Origin: Acidimicrobiaceae bacterium
GTDB taxonomy: Bacteria; Actinomycetota; Acidimicrobiia; Acidimicrobiales; RAAP-2
Length of the DNA stretch: 64,000 nucleotides
Direction of reading: 5' to 3'
Assembly: GCA_027314705.1 (NCBI GenBank)
Contig: DAHVAJ010000026.1
Coordinates: 1 to 64,000, forward strand
Shown in pieces: positions 45,402-54,317 of this stretch; the stretch's first letter is position 1, and every line of letters begins with the position of its first letter. The translations under genes were made by a program, and so were the position numbers. A model generated the notes under the pieces. The model did no database searches. It worked only from the letters and a program-made list of their open reading frames with translations, and was not told the DNA's origin.

Positions 45402-46409
45402 TCACACCACACCTCCGGCCCCGTGGAGGGTGGCCGCGGCCTCGGTCACGTCGTGGTCGAGCGGGTTCCCGGCCAGATAGCGCTGGAGGTTGGCCGCGAA
45501 CAGCCCGGCCTGGCGCTGGAGCCGGCCGAACCCGCCGGCCGCGTTGTGGGGTGTGATCCGGACGGCCGGGTGCGACCAGAACGGGTGGTCGGCGGGGAGG
45601 GGCTCGGTCCGGAAGACATCGAGCACGGCAGCCATCGGCCGGCCCCGGTCGAGGGCGGCGAGCAGGGCGTCCTCGTCGACCAGCGACCCCCGCCCGACGT
45701 TCACCAGGATGCTCCCCTCCCGCATCGCTTCGAGGAAGGCGCCGTCCACCAGGCCGTCGGTCTCGGGCGAAGCCGGGGCGGAGAGAACGACCACGTCGGC
45801 GTCACCGATGACACCGGCCAGGGCGTCGGGCCCGACCGACCGGTCGACCGGGTCGTCCACCGAGGGCGTCCGCCGGCACCCGACGACGCGGGCCCCGAGG
45901 GCCCGGGCCCGAACCGCCACCTCCGAACCGATCGAGCCGAGGCCGACCACCAGCCAGGTGGACCCGGACATCTCCCGCCAGTCGTGGATCCGCCAGGTCC
46001 GTTCCTCCTCCCCCCGTCGCCAGAGGGCCGCCCCCTGGAACTCGTCGAGCACCGCCCGGAGCACGAACTCGGCGATGGGCAGGCTGTTGACGTGGGCATT
46101 GCACACCCGTACGCCCCGGGCGGCCAACTCGCCGAAGACGGGCGCGTCGTAGCCGGCGGCCGGGGACTGGAACCACCGGAGCGTCGGACACTGAGCCAGG
46201 AAGCGGAAGAAGGCCCCGACCGGCGCTCCCTCCCGGAAGAGGTCCGAGGTGCCCCAGGCGACCTCGGGCGTGGCCTCCTCCCACGCCACCGGGGACCCGT
46301 CCGACGCCCTGAGCGAGCCGTCGGGCTCCATGGTCAGCCACTCGAGGCCGGGGCGGGCCAGCTCGGCCCCGTAGGAGTCGCGGGCCACGTCGGTGAGGAG
46401 GACGAGCAC
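45402..46409 (-). CDS. D-isomer-specific 2-hydroxyacid dehydrogenase
   Basis: This 335-aa NAD(P)-linked oxidoreductase has the C-terminal Rossmann motif GLGSIGSEV, NVGRGSLVDEDALLAAL and HPAVRITPHNAAG, where the last His is catalytic. The Arg and Glu of the family lie in VNVGRG... and LDVFRTEPLP. GTG 46409 has GGTGAG 7 nt upstream. An upstream ATG (46565) would add a 52-residue Pro-rich tail that is not typical. It would reduce 2-oxoacids. It heads the operon with the alpha/beta hydrolase. Confidence 0.85.
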   Translation of the reverse strand: MLVLLTDVARDSYGAELARPGLEWLTMEPDGSLRASDGSPVAWEEATPEVAWGTSDLFREGAPVGAFFRFLAQCPTLRWFQSPAAGYDAPVFGELAARGVRVCNAHVNSLPIAEFVLRAVLDEFQGAALWRRGEEERTWRIHDWREMSGSTWLVVGLGSIGSEVAVRARALGARVVGCRRTPSVDDPVDRSVGPDALAGVIGDADVVVLSAPASPETDGLVDGAFLEAMREGSILVNVGRGSLVDEDALLAALDRGRPMAAVLDVFRTEPLPADHPFWSHPAVRITPHNAAGGFGRLQRQAGLFAANLQRYLAGNPLDHDVTEAAATLHGAGGVV

Positions 46410-46631
46410 GGCCCGCTCACCGGGAACGCCGGCCGCGGGGCCCGACGGGACGGACGGCCGAGTGGGAGGTGGTCGGCGTGCAGGCGGTGGCCACGGTGGT
46501 CCTCCGGGGTGGGTCGGTGGCGGCGGGTCGGTGGCTCCTGCCGGGTCACCGTCGGTTCCCATCATGCCAGCGCCCGTCGGCCTCCGACCGGCCTCGCGGC
46601 CTCGACGTCGGCCGGGTGCTAGAGAGGGACC

Positions 46632-47402
46632 GTGCTCGCCATCGACCGGCTCGGCCCGGTGACCGTCCTGACCCTCGACCGACCCGGGGCCCGCAACGCC
46701 CTCACCGGCCCGTTGGTCGCCGCCCTGGCCGACGCCCTGGCCGCGGCGGACGCCGATCCCGAGGTGCACGCCCTCGTGCTCACCGGTCGCGACCCGGCCT
46801 TTTGTGCCGGCCTCGACCTCGCCGACCTGCCGGCCACCTACGCCGAGATCGTGTCCGCCGGGCGCCGGACCGGCGGCGCACGGCGCGGCCTCCTGCCCCG
46901 CACGGCCACGCCCGTCGTCGGGGCCGTGAACGGCCCCGCCATCACCGGTGGCCTCGAGCTGGCCCTCGGCTGCGACCTGCTCGTGGCCTCCGACCGGGCC
47001 ACCTTCGCCGACACCCACGCCCGGGTCGGGGTGCTGCCCGGTGGAGGCATGACCGTGCGACTGCCCCAGCTCGTCGGGGTCAACCGGGCCCGGCAGCTGT
47101 CGCTCACCGGGACCTTCATCGACGCGCCCACGGCCTGTGCCTGGGGGCTGGTGAACGAGGTCGTTCCCCACGCCGACCTTCTGGCGCGGGCCCTCGATCT
47201 GGCCGGCGCCATGGCCGAGTGCGACCCGGCCCTGGTGGCCGAGCTCCGGTCGATGTACGACGCCCTCGGACACCGGGGCGACGACGAGGACTACGCCGAG
47301 GAGGCACGCCGGTCCGTCCGGTGGATGCGGGAGCGGTTCGACGCCGACGGATTCGCCGATCGGCGCCGGAAGATCATCGAGCGGGGCGCGTCCCAGCAGT
47401 AG
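46632..47402 (+). CDS. Enoyl-CoA hydratase/isomerase (crotonase family)
   Basis: The 256-aa crotonase-fold protein has the CoA-binding region and oxyanion-hole segments AFCAGLDLADL and NGPAITGGLELALGCDLLVA. The next segment, ATFADTHARVGVLPGGG, is where a catalytic Glu of classical hydratases would lie. GTG 46632 follows GAGAGGG by 3 nt. It would hydrate enoyl-CoA in fatty-acid oxidation, though isomerase or other crotonase activities are possible. It is divergent from the hydroxyacid dehydrogenase gene. Confidence 0.88.
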   Translation: MLAIDRLGPVTVLTLDRPGARNALTGPLVAALADALAAADADPEVHALVLTGRDPAFCAGLDLADLPATYAEIVSAGRRTGGARRGLLPRTATPVVGAVNGPAITGGLELALGCDLLVASDRATFADTHARVGVLPGGGMTVRLPQLVGVNRARQLSLTGTFIDAPTACAWGLVNEVVPHADLLARALDLAGAMAECDPALVAELRSMYDALGHRGDDEDYAEEARRSVRWMRERFDADGFADRRRKIIERGASQQ

Positions 47403-47421
47403 CCGGAGGCAGGTGGGTCGG

Positions 47422-47697
47422 CTACGACGCCGGGGCCAGGCCGGCGCTCCTCAGCATCCGGCGGAGGTCGACCACCATCTGGGTGTCGATGTCGGGCCGG
47501 TTCCGGGGCACCTCGAAGGTCTGGGTCTCGGGCCCGAGGGTCACCTTGAAACGGCCGTCGTGTGCCTCGACCACCTCGCCCACGCCTTCGAGCAGCGAGA
47601 GCACGTCACGCCACTGGATGTTGTGGCTGGTGGGGTGCGTGAAGATCTTCTCGATGGTCTTGCGGTGGTGTCCGTCCAACTTCGAGTTCTCGATCAT
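47422..47697 (-). CDS. HicA-like small protein
   Basis: The 91-aa protein MIENSKLDGHHRKTIEKIF... contains HPTSHNIQWRDVLSLLEG and a beta-alpha-beta pattern like HicA-related double-stranded-RNA-binding-fold proteins. HicA toxins usually sit beside a HicB antitoxin; none is seen here. The ATG at 47697 has AAGGAG 6 nt upstream. It may be a solitary family member with a non-toxin role. Confidence 0.6.
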   Translation of the reverse strand: MIENSKLDGHHRKTIEKIFTHPTSHNIQWRDVLSLLEGVGEVVEAHDGRFKVTLGPETQTFEVPRNRPDIDTQMVVDLRRMLRSAGLAPAS

Positions 47698-47818
47698 CCC
47701 CGGCTCCTTCCCTCGCCGTGCCGCGGCCGCCCATGGTAGGGGACCATCGCCGTCCACCCGCCACGTCCCGGCCGGCCGTGGGATCATGGCCGCCCACCGC
47801 CACCACCGAGGAGGCACC

Positions 47819-48247
47819 GTGACCGACACCGCCGAGGCCAACCGGGAGCGGATCCACCAGTTCTGGGAGGCCCTCTACACCCGGGACTGGGATGCCCTCG
47901 CCACCTTCTTCGACGAGGGCTCGGAGTACACCGACGTCTGCTCACCGGTCGACGACGTGGCCCGGGGCCCGACCCAGGTGGTGGCCCGCCTCCGGCTGGG
48001 GCTCGAGAACCTCGCCGGGTACGAGCACGACCTCCGCCTCGTCGTGGCCGAGGGCGACGCGGTGGTGACCGAGCACACCGAGACGTGGCACTGGCGCACC
48101 GGCGAGCAGGTGACACTGCCCTTCGTGTCCGTCCAGGAGCTCCGTGGCGGCACCATCGCCCGCTGGTGGGACTACTGGGACCTCCAGACCCTCATGAACG
48201 CCGCTCCGGTGTGGTGGATCGAGGAGATCTCGGTCGGCTACCGCTGA
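47819..48247 (+). CDS. SnoaL-like/limonene epoxide hydrolase-type protein
   Basis: The 142-aa protein has the NTF2-like fold pattern: an N-terminal helix (IHQFWEALYTRDWDALATFF), DEGSEYTDV, and beta strands ending with HWRTGEQVTLPFVSVQEL and IARWWDYWDLQTLM. Such proteins include SnoaL cyclases, ketosteroid isomerases and limonene-1,2-epoxide hydrolase. GTG 47819 follows GAGGAGG by 4 nt. The substrate is unknown. It is divergent from the HicA-like gene. Confidence 0.8.
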   Translation: MTDTAEANRERIHQFWEALYTRDWDALATFFDEGSEYTDVCSPVDDVARGPTQVVARLRLGLENLAGYEHDLRLVVAEGDAVVTEHTETWHWRTGEQVTLPFVSVQELRGGTIARWWDYWDLQTLMNAAPVWWIEEISVGYR

Positions 48248-48280
48248 GGGCCCGGGCCGGCCGCTCCGCCGGGACCCGGC

Positions 48281-49642
48281 TCAGGCGGTCGTCTCCAGGA
48301 TCTCCTCGAGGAGGGCCAGCGAGGTGTCCGGGTGGAGGAGGGCCAGGCGCCCGACCGGCTCCCCCTCCCAGGTGGTCGGCATGACAAAGCCGATCTGGTC
48401 GCGGAGCAGGCGGTGGGACCAGGCCTCGTACTCCTCCCGGTCCCAGCCGGTCCGGCGGAAGAGGACGATCGAGAGCTCCGGCCTCCGGACGAGCTCCAGG
48501 TGGGGCGTCCGCTCGACGAGGTCGGCGACCTCCTGGGTGGTGGCGAGGACCGTCTCGACCGCGTCGCGGTAGGCGTCGGTGCCGTAGACGGCCAGGGAGA
48601 ACCAGAGCGGCAGGCCCCGGGCCCGGCGCGTCAGGTGGTAGGCGTAGTCGGAGGGGTTCCACTCGCCCCGCTCGCTGTGGAGCACGTCGAGGTACGAGGC
48701 GTCCTGGGTGTGGACGGCCTTGGCCAGGTGAGGCTGGCGGTACAGGAGGGCGGCGCAGTCGAAGGGGGCGAACAGCCACTTGTGGGGGTCGACCACGAAG
48801 GAGTCGACCCGCTCGATGCCGGCGAAGCGCTCCCGCACCGAGGGGGCGAAGAGGGCGGCGCAGCCGTAGGCACCGTCGACGTGGTACCAGAGCGAGCGCT
48901 CCTCGGCCACGTCGGCCACGCCCTCCAGGTCGTCGACGATGCCGGCGTTGGTCGTCCCGCCGGTAGCCACCACCGCGATGGCGTCCGCCCCGCGAGGGTG
49001 GGAGGCGAGCGTGTCGCGCACCGCACGCCCGGTGAGGCGGTGGTCCTCGCACGGCACGAGGAGGGACTCGACGCCGAGTACCCCGAGCGCCTTGCCCACC
49101 GAGGAATGGGCCTCCTCACTGATGGCCACCACGGGCCGCTCGGGGGCGCGCCGGCCCAGACGGTGCGAGGTCGTGTCCCGGGCCACCATGAGCCCCGAGA
49201 GGTTGCCGGCGGAACCGCCCGAGACGAACGCGCCGCCGGACCCGGGGGGGAGGCCGGCCAAATCGGCGAGGATGCCGAGCGCCTGGTTCTCGGCAGCCAC
49301 CGCTCCGGCCGCCTCCATCCACGAGGTGGCCTGCAGGGACGAACAGGCCACCACCATGTCGAACAGCAAGGAGGCCTTGGTCGGGGCCGCGGGGATGAAG
49401 GAGAGGAACCGCGGGCTGTCGCAGGAGACGACGGCGGTGGCCAGCTCGTCGTCGAACACCCGCATGATGGTCCGGGGGTCGGTACCGGCCTCGTTGATGA
49501 GTCCTTCGAGCGCGTGGTCGAGCGACTCTGCCATCGCACCGCCGTAGTCGAGCGGCACGGGGTCGAGCGAGAGCCGCCACCGGCAGTACTCGAAGATGAG
49601 GTCGGTGAGGGCCTCGTCGTGGACGAACATCGGATTGCGCAT
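48281..49642 (-). CDS. PLP-dependent group II amino acid decarboxylase
   Basis: This 453-aa enzyme has the fold type I decarboxylase pattern: GGAFVSGGSAGNLSGLM for phosphate binding, EEAHSSVGKALGVLG, VDGAYGC and the PLP-lysine in VDPHKWLFAPFDC. Length and motifs fit aromatic-amino-acid, glutamate or diaminobutyrate decarboxylases. The substrate is not readable. The ATG at 49642 follows AGGGAG by 4-5 nt. It lies 63 nt downstream of the small SAM methyltransferase gene. Confidence 0.88.
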   Translation of the reverse strand: MRNPMFVHDEALTDLIFEYCRWRLSLDPVPLDYGGAMAESLDHALEGLINEAGTDPRTIMRVFDDELATAVVSCDSPRFLSFIPAAPTKASLLFDMVVACSSLQATSWMEAAGAVAAENQALGILADLAGLPPGSGGAFVSGGSAGNLSGLMVARDTTSHRLGRRAPERPVVAISEEAHSSVGKALGVLGVESLLVPCEDHRLTGRAVRDTLASHPRGADAIAVVATGGTTNAGIVDDLEGVADVAEERSLWYHVDGAYGCAALFAPSVRERFAGIERVDSFVVDPHKWLFAPFDCAALLYRQPHLAKAVHTQDASYLDVLHSERGEWNPSDYAYHLTRRARGLPLWFSLAVYGTDAYRDAVETVLATTQEVADLVERTPHLELVRRPELSIVLFRRTGWDREEYEAWSHRLLRDQIGFVMPTTWEGEPVGRLALLHPDTSLALLEEILETTA

Positions 49643-49705
49643 GGGGCTCCCTTCCGGCCGGGCCATGATCGACGTGGACGGCCGAGACGGACCCGGTGCC
49701 GTCCC

Positions 49706-50293
49706 TCAGCGGGGCCGGCGGTGGACGGACACGGCATAGGACCCGCCGGGCACCCACGGCTCGCCGTCCCAGCTCGCCCACCGGTCCTCCAAGCGGAGGC
49801 CGGCGGCGTCGGCATCGGCGTCGTAGGCGTCGGTGCCGTACCCGCACTCGGTCCGGAATCCGGCCACCAGGCGCCCACCGGGGGCAAGGTGGCGGGCGCA
49901 CCCGGCCACCAGGGCGCCCTGGGTGCCGCGGGGCGTGAAGACGGGCACGTTGCCGGCGAGCAGGACGAGGTCGAAGGTGCGGCCGAGGTCGAGTCCGGTG
50001 AGGTCGGCCACCTGCCACTCCAGCTCGGGCGCCACCCGCCGGGCCGTGGCGATCATCGATGGGTCCCGGTCGACGCCGACCACCTCGACCCCGCAGCGGG
50101 CCAGTTCGACGGCCACCCGGCCGGTGCCGCATCCGGCGTCGAGCACCGAGGCCGGGGCGTAGCCCCTGACCAGTTCGGCCTCCCCGTGCATGTCCGCCCC
50201 CGAGGCGGCCAACGTGTCGAGGCGGCGCTGGTAGGCGTCGCCGTCCCACGTCGTCTCCCCGGGGGCGTCGGGACGATCGTCGGGGTCGGTCAC
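49706..50293 (-). CDS. Small SAM-dependent methyltransferase
   Basis: The 195-aa protein has DAGCGTGRVAVELA for SAM binding, VDRDPSM for the ribose and LVLLAGNVPVF as motif IV, as in small-molecule methyltransferases. GTG 50293 overlaps the stop of the upstream gene as GTGA, so it is translationally coupled to the unknown protein at 50290-51345. It completes a three-gene unit led by a DNA methyltransferase. The substrate is unknown and need not be DNA. Confidence 0.85.
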   Translation of the reverse strand: MTDPDDRPDAPGETTWDGDAYQRRLDTLAASGADMHGEAELVRGYAPASVLDAGCGTGRVAVELARCGVEVVGVDRDPSMIATARRVAPELEWQVADLTGLDLGRTFDLVLLAGNVPVFTPRGTQGALVAGCARHLAPGGRLVAGFRTECGYGTDAYDADADAAGLRLEDRWASWDGEPWVPGGSYAVSVHRRPR

Positions 50294-51345
50294 GGCCCGG
50301 CCGGGAACAGCTGGAGCTGGGGCTCGTCGATCCCGACGAGCGGGTGGTAGCCGGGGACGCGGGACATCGGGGTGTCGAGATAGACCTTGGCTTCGGGCGG
50401 CCCAGCGAAGCGGCCGTGGCTCCACCGCACCTCGACGTGGCCGGCCACCGCCCGCTCGGTCCCGTCCCACCGGTCGCGGTAGGCGCCGCGCCAGTCGACA
50501 CGGGGCTGGCCGGCCACGGCCGCGGCCACCTCGAAGGTGCAGAGCTCGTACCGGTCGCGCCAGTCCCAGGGACTGGCCACCCGGTACCGGACGGCCGCGC
50601 CCCTGGCCCGGTCGTTGCCCAGGACGAAGTAGGGGGCACTGCCGATGCGCAGCAGACGCCAAAGCATCGCCTCGCGCGTCGGTGCGTCGTCCAGGCGGGC
50701 GGCCCAGCGGGCGGCCGAGGCCGTGCTCACCGCCCGGCAGAGGTCGGCGTAGGCGGCGCGGCTGGCGGTGTCGGGGTAGGACCGCCCGGGCAGGGAGGCC
50801 CGGAGGGCGGCGAGCTGGTCGCGGGTGCACGCCCCCGGCGTCGGCGGGAGGTGACCCAGTCCCGCCGCGTCGGCGCAGGACCGGTAGAGGGCGGTGTGCT
50901 CGGCCGTCGCCACCGCCTCGTACCAGTTCCCCCGGTCCCACGTGCCGGCCGTGGCCAGCAGGCCGTCGAAGACCCGGGCCGGCGAGGCGTTGGCCACGAT
51001 GTCGGACTCGTACTTGCAGCTGATCAGGTAGACGTGGTCGATGCGCAGATCGATGGGGGCGACCTCGTCGCCCGGCGCGCGTCGTCCCCCGGTCCACTCG
51101 ATGATTCGCGGGGTCCGGTGCCGGAGCCCGTCGGCGGCGGCGAGGAGGGCGCGTCCGTTGGCGAACGCCGAGGTCAGTTCGGCGGCGTACCGTCCGGTGG
51201 CCACGACGCGGCCCAACTGGTCCCACACCACGGGTCCGACGGCCAGCTCCGGGGGACGGGCGGCGACGGCCGCCCAGGGGTCGTCGAAGGGGAGGGTGCC
51301 GAGGGCGGTGCCGAGCTCGGTGGCGGTGGTCCGGTCATCGGGCAC
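50290..51345 (-). CDS. Unknown protein, possible PD-(D/E)XK-type nuclease
   Basis: This 351-aa soluble protein has no family I recognise. Around residues 99-113 it reads IDLRIDHVYLISCKYES. A hydrophobic strand follows Asp99/Asp103 and ends in S-C-K (Lys111), then Glu113. This is similar in spacing to the PD...(D/E)xK active site, but with Ser in place of the acidic residue. The rest contains Trp- and Arg-rich segments (SPWDWRDRYELCTFEV). GTG 51345 is 18 nt after a beta-class DNA methyltransferase gene and its stop overlaps a second methyltransferase. The position suits a cognate restriction enzyme; this is inference. Confidence 0.6.
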   Translation of the reverse strand: MPDDRTTATELGTALGTLPFDDPWAAVAARPPELAVGPVVWDQLGRVVATGRYAAELTSAFANGRALLAAADGLRHRTPRIIEWTGGRRAPGDEVAPIDLRIDHVYLISCKYESDIVANASPARVFDGLLATAGTWDRGNWYEAVATAEHTALYRSCADAAGLGHLPPTPGACTRDQLAALRASLPGRSYPDTASRAAYADLCRAVSTASAARWAARLDDAPTREAMLWRLLRIGSAPYFVLGNDRARGAAVRYRVASPWDWRDRYELCTFEVAAAVAGQPRVDWRGAYRDRWDGTERAVAGHVEVRWSHGRFAGPPEAKVYLDTPMSRVPGYHPLVGIDEPQLQLFPAGP

Positions 51346-51363
51346 GACAGACCCCAGCCGGTG

Positions 51364-52848
51364 TCATCCCCGGGGGTGTTCCCCACGGCCGTAGGCGGCC
51401 AGTCGCGTCGCCGAGCCCGCGTCGAGGAGCTCGACGACGTCACGGACGGGCGCGTCCCCCTCCGGCGAACACACTGCGGCCAGGGCGCGCCCGCCGGTGC
51501 TGCGGGGGGCGGGCACATCCGTGGAGAGCAGGACCACCGGGCCGAGGTCGACGCGTCCGGGGTCGGCCCGACGGGCCTGGTGGAGGACGGCCGCCTTGCC
51601 CACCGCCCGCCACAACACGTCGGCCCGGCGCAGGCCCGGCCGGGTGGCCGAGTAGGCCCCGGTCAGCTCGAAGAGCCAGGTTCCGCCGTCAGCCGCCCGG
51701 GTCCGGAAGTCGACGCCCACGCCGAGGTCCCCGTAGGCCACGCCCCGCTCGACCTCGGTGAAGCCGGCCTCCACGAGGGCGGCCTCGGCGATGTCCCGGG
51801 CCTTGTGCCCGGCCCGGACGGCGCGTTCCTCGGTGCCTTGACCTCCGGGCCCCGCCGCCGACCGCCCCGGGGGGACGGTCACCCGCCGGCCCGGTGTGCC
51901 GACGGCCGTCCGCTCGGCGGCGATGCGCCGCTCGGCGAGCGCCACGTAGGCCGCGTCGGTGTCGAAGCCGACGTAGTGGCGCTCGGTCCGGACGGCGGCC
52001 ACGGCTGTCGTCCCCGAGCCCATGAAGGGGTCGAGGACCAGATCGCCGCGGTAGGTGTAGAGCTCGATGAGGCGACGGGGCAGCTCCACCGGGAACGGCG
52101 CGGGGTGGCCCACCCGGGTGGCCGACTCGGTCGGGATCTCCCACAGGTCGGTGGTGGCGTCCACGAACTCGTCCATGGTCATCGTCCCCTCGTGGGGCAG
52201 ACCTTCCCGGGCCCGCCGGTCGGGGGGCACGGCCCGGTCGAACCGGCCCTTGGAGCCGACGACCACACGTTCGGTGATGTCACGGAGCACAGGATTGCCG
52301 GGTCGCTGGTACGTGCCCCAGGCGCACGAGCCGCCCGCCGCCTGGCTCTTCTGCCAGATGATCTCACCGCGGAGCAGGTAGCCGAGGTCCTCGAGAACGT
52401 CGACGACGTCGCGGGCGAGCGAGCGATAGGGCTTCCGGCCGAGGTTGGCCACGTTGACGGCGATCCGACCGCCCGGCTCGAGCTTGGTCCAGCACTGCGC
52501 GAGGACGTCGTGGAGCATGTCCACGTAGGCGGCGTAGTCGGCCGGTACGTGGCCGACCCCGAGCGCCGCCTCGTACTCCTTGCCGGCGAAGTAGGGGGGC
52601 GAGGTCACGACCAGGGCCACCGAGCCGTCGGCGATCCGTCCGTGACGATCCATCTCGCGGGCGTCTCCGACCCAGAGGGAGTCGACGGCCGCGGGCCGGG
52701 CGACCGTCTCGTCGTCGGACAGGCGCGGCGGGGTGAACCGGGCGTAGAAAGGGGAGGCGTCGTGGGCCTCTCGGCGTCCCACCCCGAAGGAGGAGGTGGC
52801 CGTCGGCCGCCGGCGCGGGGTGGGTGCGAGGGGCTCGACGGTGCTCAC
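51364..52848 (-). CDS. DNA methyltransferase (beta-class, N4-cytosine/N6-adenine)
   Basis: This 494-aa enzyme would methylate exocyclic amino groups in DNA. Catalytic motif IV, TSPPY (82-86), precedes the SAM-binding motif I, DPFMGSGTT (about 273-281), which is the beta order. The segment between them is the likely target-recognition region. The last 160 residues form a separate domain: GVDFRTR (Asp380), FELTGAYS (Glu394) and RRADVLWRAVGKAAVL. It recalls C-terminal extensions of other actinobacterial methyltransferases and has a nuclease-fold-like strand pattern, but no Lys after the acidic residue. It leads an operon with 50290-51345. Confidence 0.88.
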   Translation of the reverse strand: MSTVEPLAPTPRRRPTATSSFGVGRREAHDASPFYARFTPPRLSDDETVARPAAVDSLWVGDAREMDRHGRIADGSVALVVTSPPYFAGKEYEAALGVGHVPADYAAYVDMLHDVLAQCWTKLEPGGRIAVNVANLGRKPYRSLARDVVDVLEDLGYLLRGEIIWQKSQAAGGSCAWGTYQRPGNPVLRDITERVVVGSKGRFDRAVPPDRRAREGLPHEGTMTMDEFVDATTDLWEIPTESATRVGHPAPFPVELPRRLIELYTYRGDLVLDPFMGSGTTAVAAVRTERHYVGFDTDAAYVALAERRIAAERTAVGTPGRRVTVPPGRSAAGPGGQGTEERAVRAGHKARDIAEAALVEAGFTEVERGVAYGDLGVGVDFRTRAADGGTWLFELTGAYSATRPGLRRADVLWRAVGKAAVLHQARRADPGRVDLGPVVLLSTDVPAPRSTGGRALAAVCSPEGDAPVRDVVELLDAGSATRLAAYGRGEHPRG

Positions 52849-53035
52849 GACGGACGTCCGTCCACTGGGGTCACCGATTGCGGTGGCGGGGTGGGCTCGA
52901 GCGGGACACGCCACCGATTGTAGGGACGGGGTATGACGACCCGTGGCATCCACCCATCCCCGGAGGCTACCGGGGGGTCCGTGGTGCCCCCGGGATGGAT
53001 GTTCCGTCCCGAGACGGGGTGGCCGGAGACAGCGC

Positions 53036-54316
53036 TCACCCTCCGGCGAGATGGAGGGCGATCGACTCGCCCACGGCCACGCAGGCGGCGAGCGAGGCAC
53101 AGCTGACCCCGGTCAGTGGGAGGGCGACCGGTACCACCGCCGCCTGACGCCAGGGGGCTGCCGCCGTGCCGTCGGCACTGGTCGCGATGGCGATCCCGGC
53201 CTGGGGGACGGCAGCCACCGCGGTGCCCACGGCCACGCACGGTCCCGCCGAGCAGGACACGGTCACCAGGTCGGCGGCTGCGGACGGGACCGTCGCCTGG
53301 ACCCAGGACGCGCCGCCGTCGGGCGTGGTCTCGATGAGGGCGTGCCCGGCGCGGGAGGTGCCGAGGGTGGTGGTCGTCGTACCCACCACGACGCAGGACA
53401 CCCCGGCGACGGCCGTCGGGTCGACCGGCGCCGTCGTCGTCGTGGTGGTGGGCGCGGTCGGGGCGGTGGCCGGGATGGGCGCGGTCGTGGCCGGGGCGGC
53501 CACCGAGGTGAAGGGGAGGGCGGCTTTTCCGTGGCAGGAGATCCCGCCGGGGATGCCGAGGCCCGGCGGTCCGGGGACGAGCGACCAGGTGGCACCGCCG
53601 TCTGTCGTGCGGGCGACCGCCCCGGTGACGTGGGCCGAATCGACCGGGAGGGAGACCGTGGCCCAGCAGTGCAGGTCGTCCGTGCACGAGAGCGCAGTGG
53701 CCGAGCGCACGTTGGCCGGCAGCGGGCCACCGGCCACCCACGGCGCCCCGGTCCGGGTGGAGACGAGGGCCGACACCCCGCCGGCTCCGGTGGCGAGTGC
53801 CGTGCAGTGCAGGTCCGGAAGGCAGGCCACCGCGGTCACGTCAGCGGTGCCGGGGGGCAGGGCCGGGAGCGTCCAGGTGCTCCCCCCGTCGGTCGTGGTG
53901 ACGATGGTGCCGGGACCGGCACCCGACTGGCCGACCTGACCCACCGCCGTGCAGTGCCGGACGTCGGTGCAGGAGAGGTCGGCCAGGAAGCCGACGACAC
54001 CCGGGATCGTCTGGGTCGACCAGGTCGCCCCCCCGTCGACGGTGGCGACGACGGTCGCCCCGGACGCACCCGACGGGCCGGTGGACCGGCCCACCGCCCA
54101 GCACCGCTGGGCGGTGGGGCACGAGACGGCTGACAGGGTCTGGACCGAGGGGGGAAGGGCGGCGGCGGAGAACGTGCCGCGCCAGGGTGATCCGGCGGCC
54201 AGTGTGGACGCCGACGACGAGGTGGCCGGGCCACCGGAGGTCGAACAGGCGGTGGCGACCAGGGTGAGGACGGCTACGGCCAGTCCGGCCGACACCCGCG
54301 TGCGACGCTGGGCCAC
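53036..54316 (-). CDS. Lipoprotein with BNR/propeller-like repeats
   Basis: The 426-aa protein has a signal peptide with a lipobox (VATAC, Cys24) and then repeats of TTDGG(A/S)TW with LSC/VSC...CxAVG, as in BNR/Asp-box or YCF48-type beta-propellers. A Thr/Pro-rich linker (about 265-300) splits the repeats. Paired cysteines in each repeat may form disulphides outside the cell. GTG 54316 is 1 nt after the stop of the RDD gene, so they are co-transcribed. The role is unknown. Confidence 0.78.
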   Translation of the reverse strand: MAQRRTRVSAGLAVAVLTLVATACSTSGGPATSSSASTLAAGSPWRGTFSAAALPPSVQTLSAVSCPTAQRCWAVGRSTGPSGASGATVVATVDGGATWSTQTIPGVVGFLADLSCTDVRHCTAVGQVGQSGAGPGTIVTTTDGGSTWTLPALPPGTADVTAVACLPDLHCTALATGAGGVSALVSTRTGAPWVAGGPLPANVRSATALSCTDDLHCWATVSLPVDSAHVTGAVARTTDGGATWSLVPGPPGLGIPGGISCHGKAALPFTSVAAPATTAPIPATAPTAPTTTTTTAPVDPTAVAGVSCVVVGTTTTTLGTSRAGHALIETTPDGGASWVQATVPSAAADLVTVSCSAGPCVAVGTAVAAVPQAGIAIATSADGTAAAPWRQAAVVPVALPLTGVSCASLAACVAVGESIALHLAGG

Positions 54317-54317
54317 G

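Noticed and set aside
46410-46565. Pro-rich N-terminal extension of the hydroxyacid dehydrogenase
   Set aside because: The GTG at 46409 has a better ribosome-binding site and gives the usual family length.
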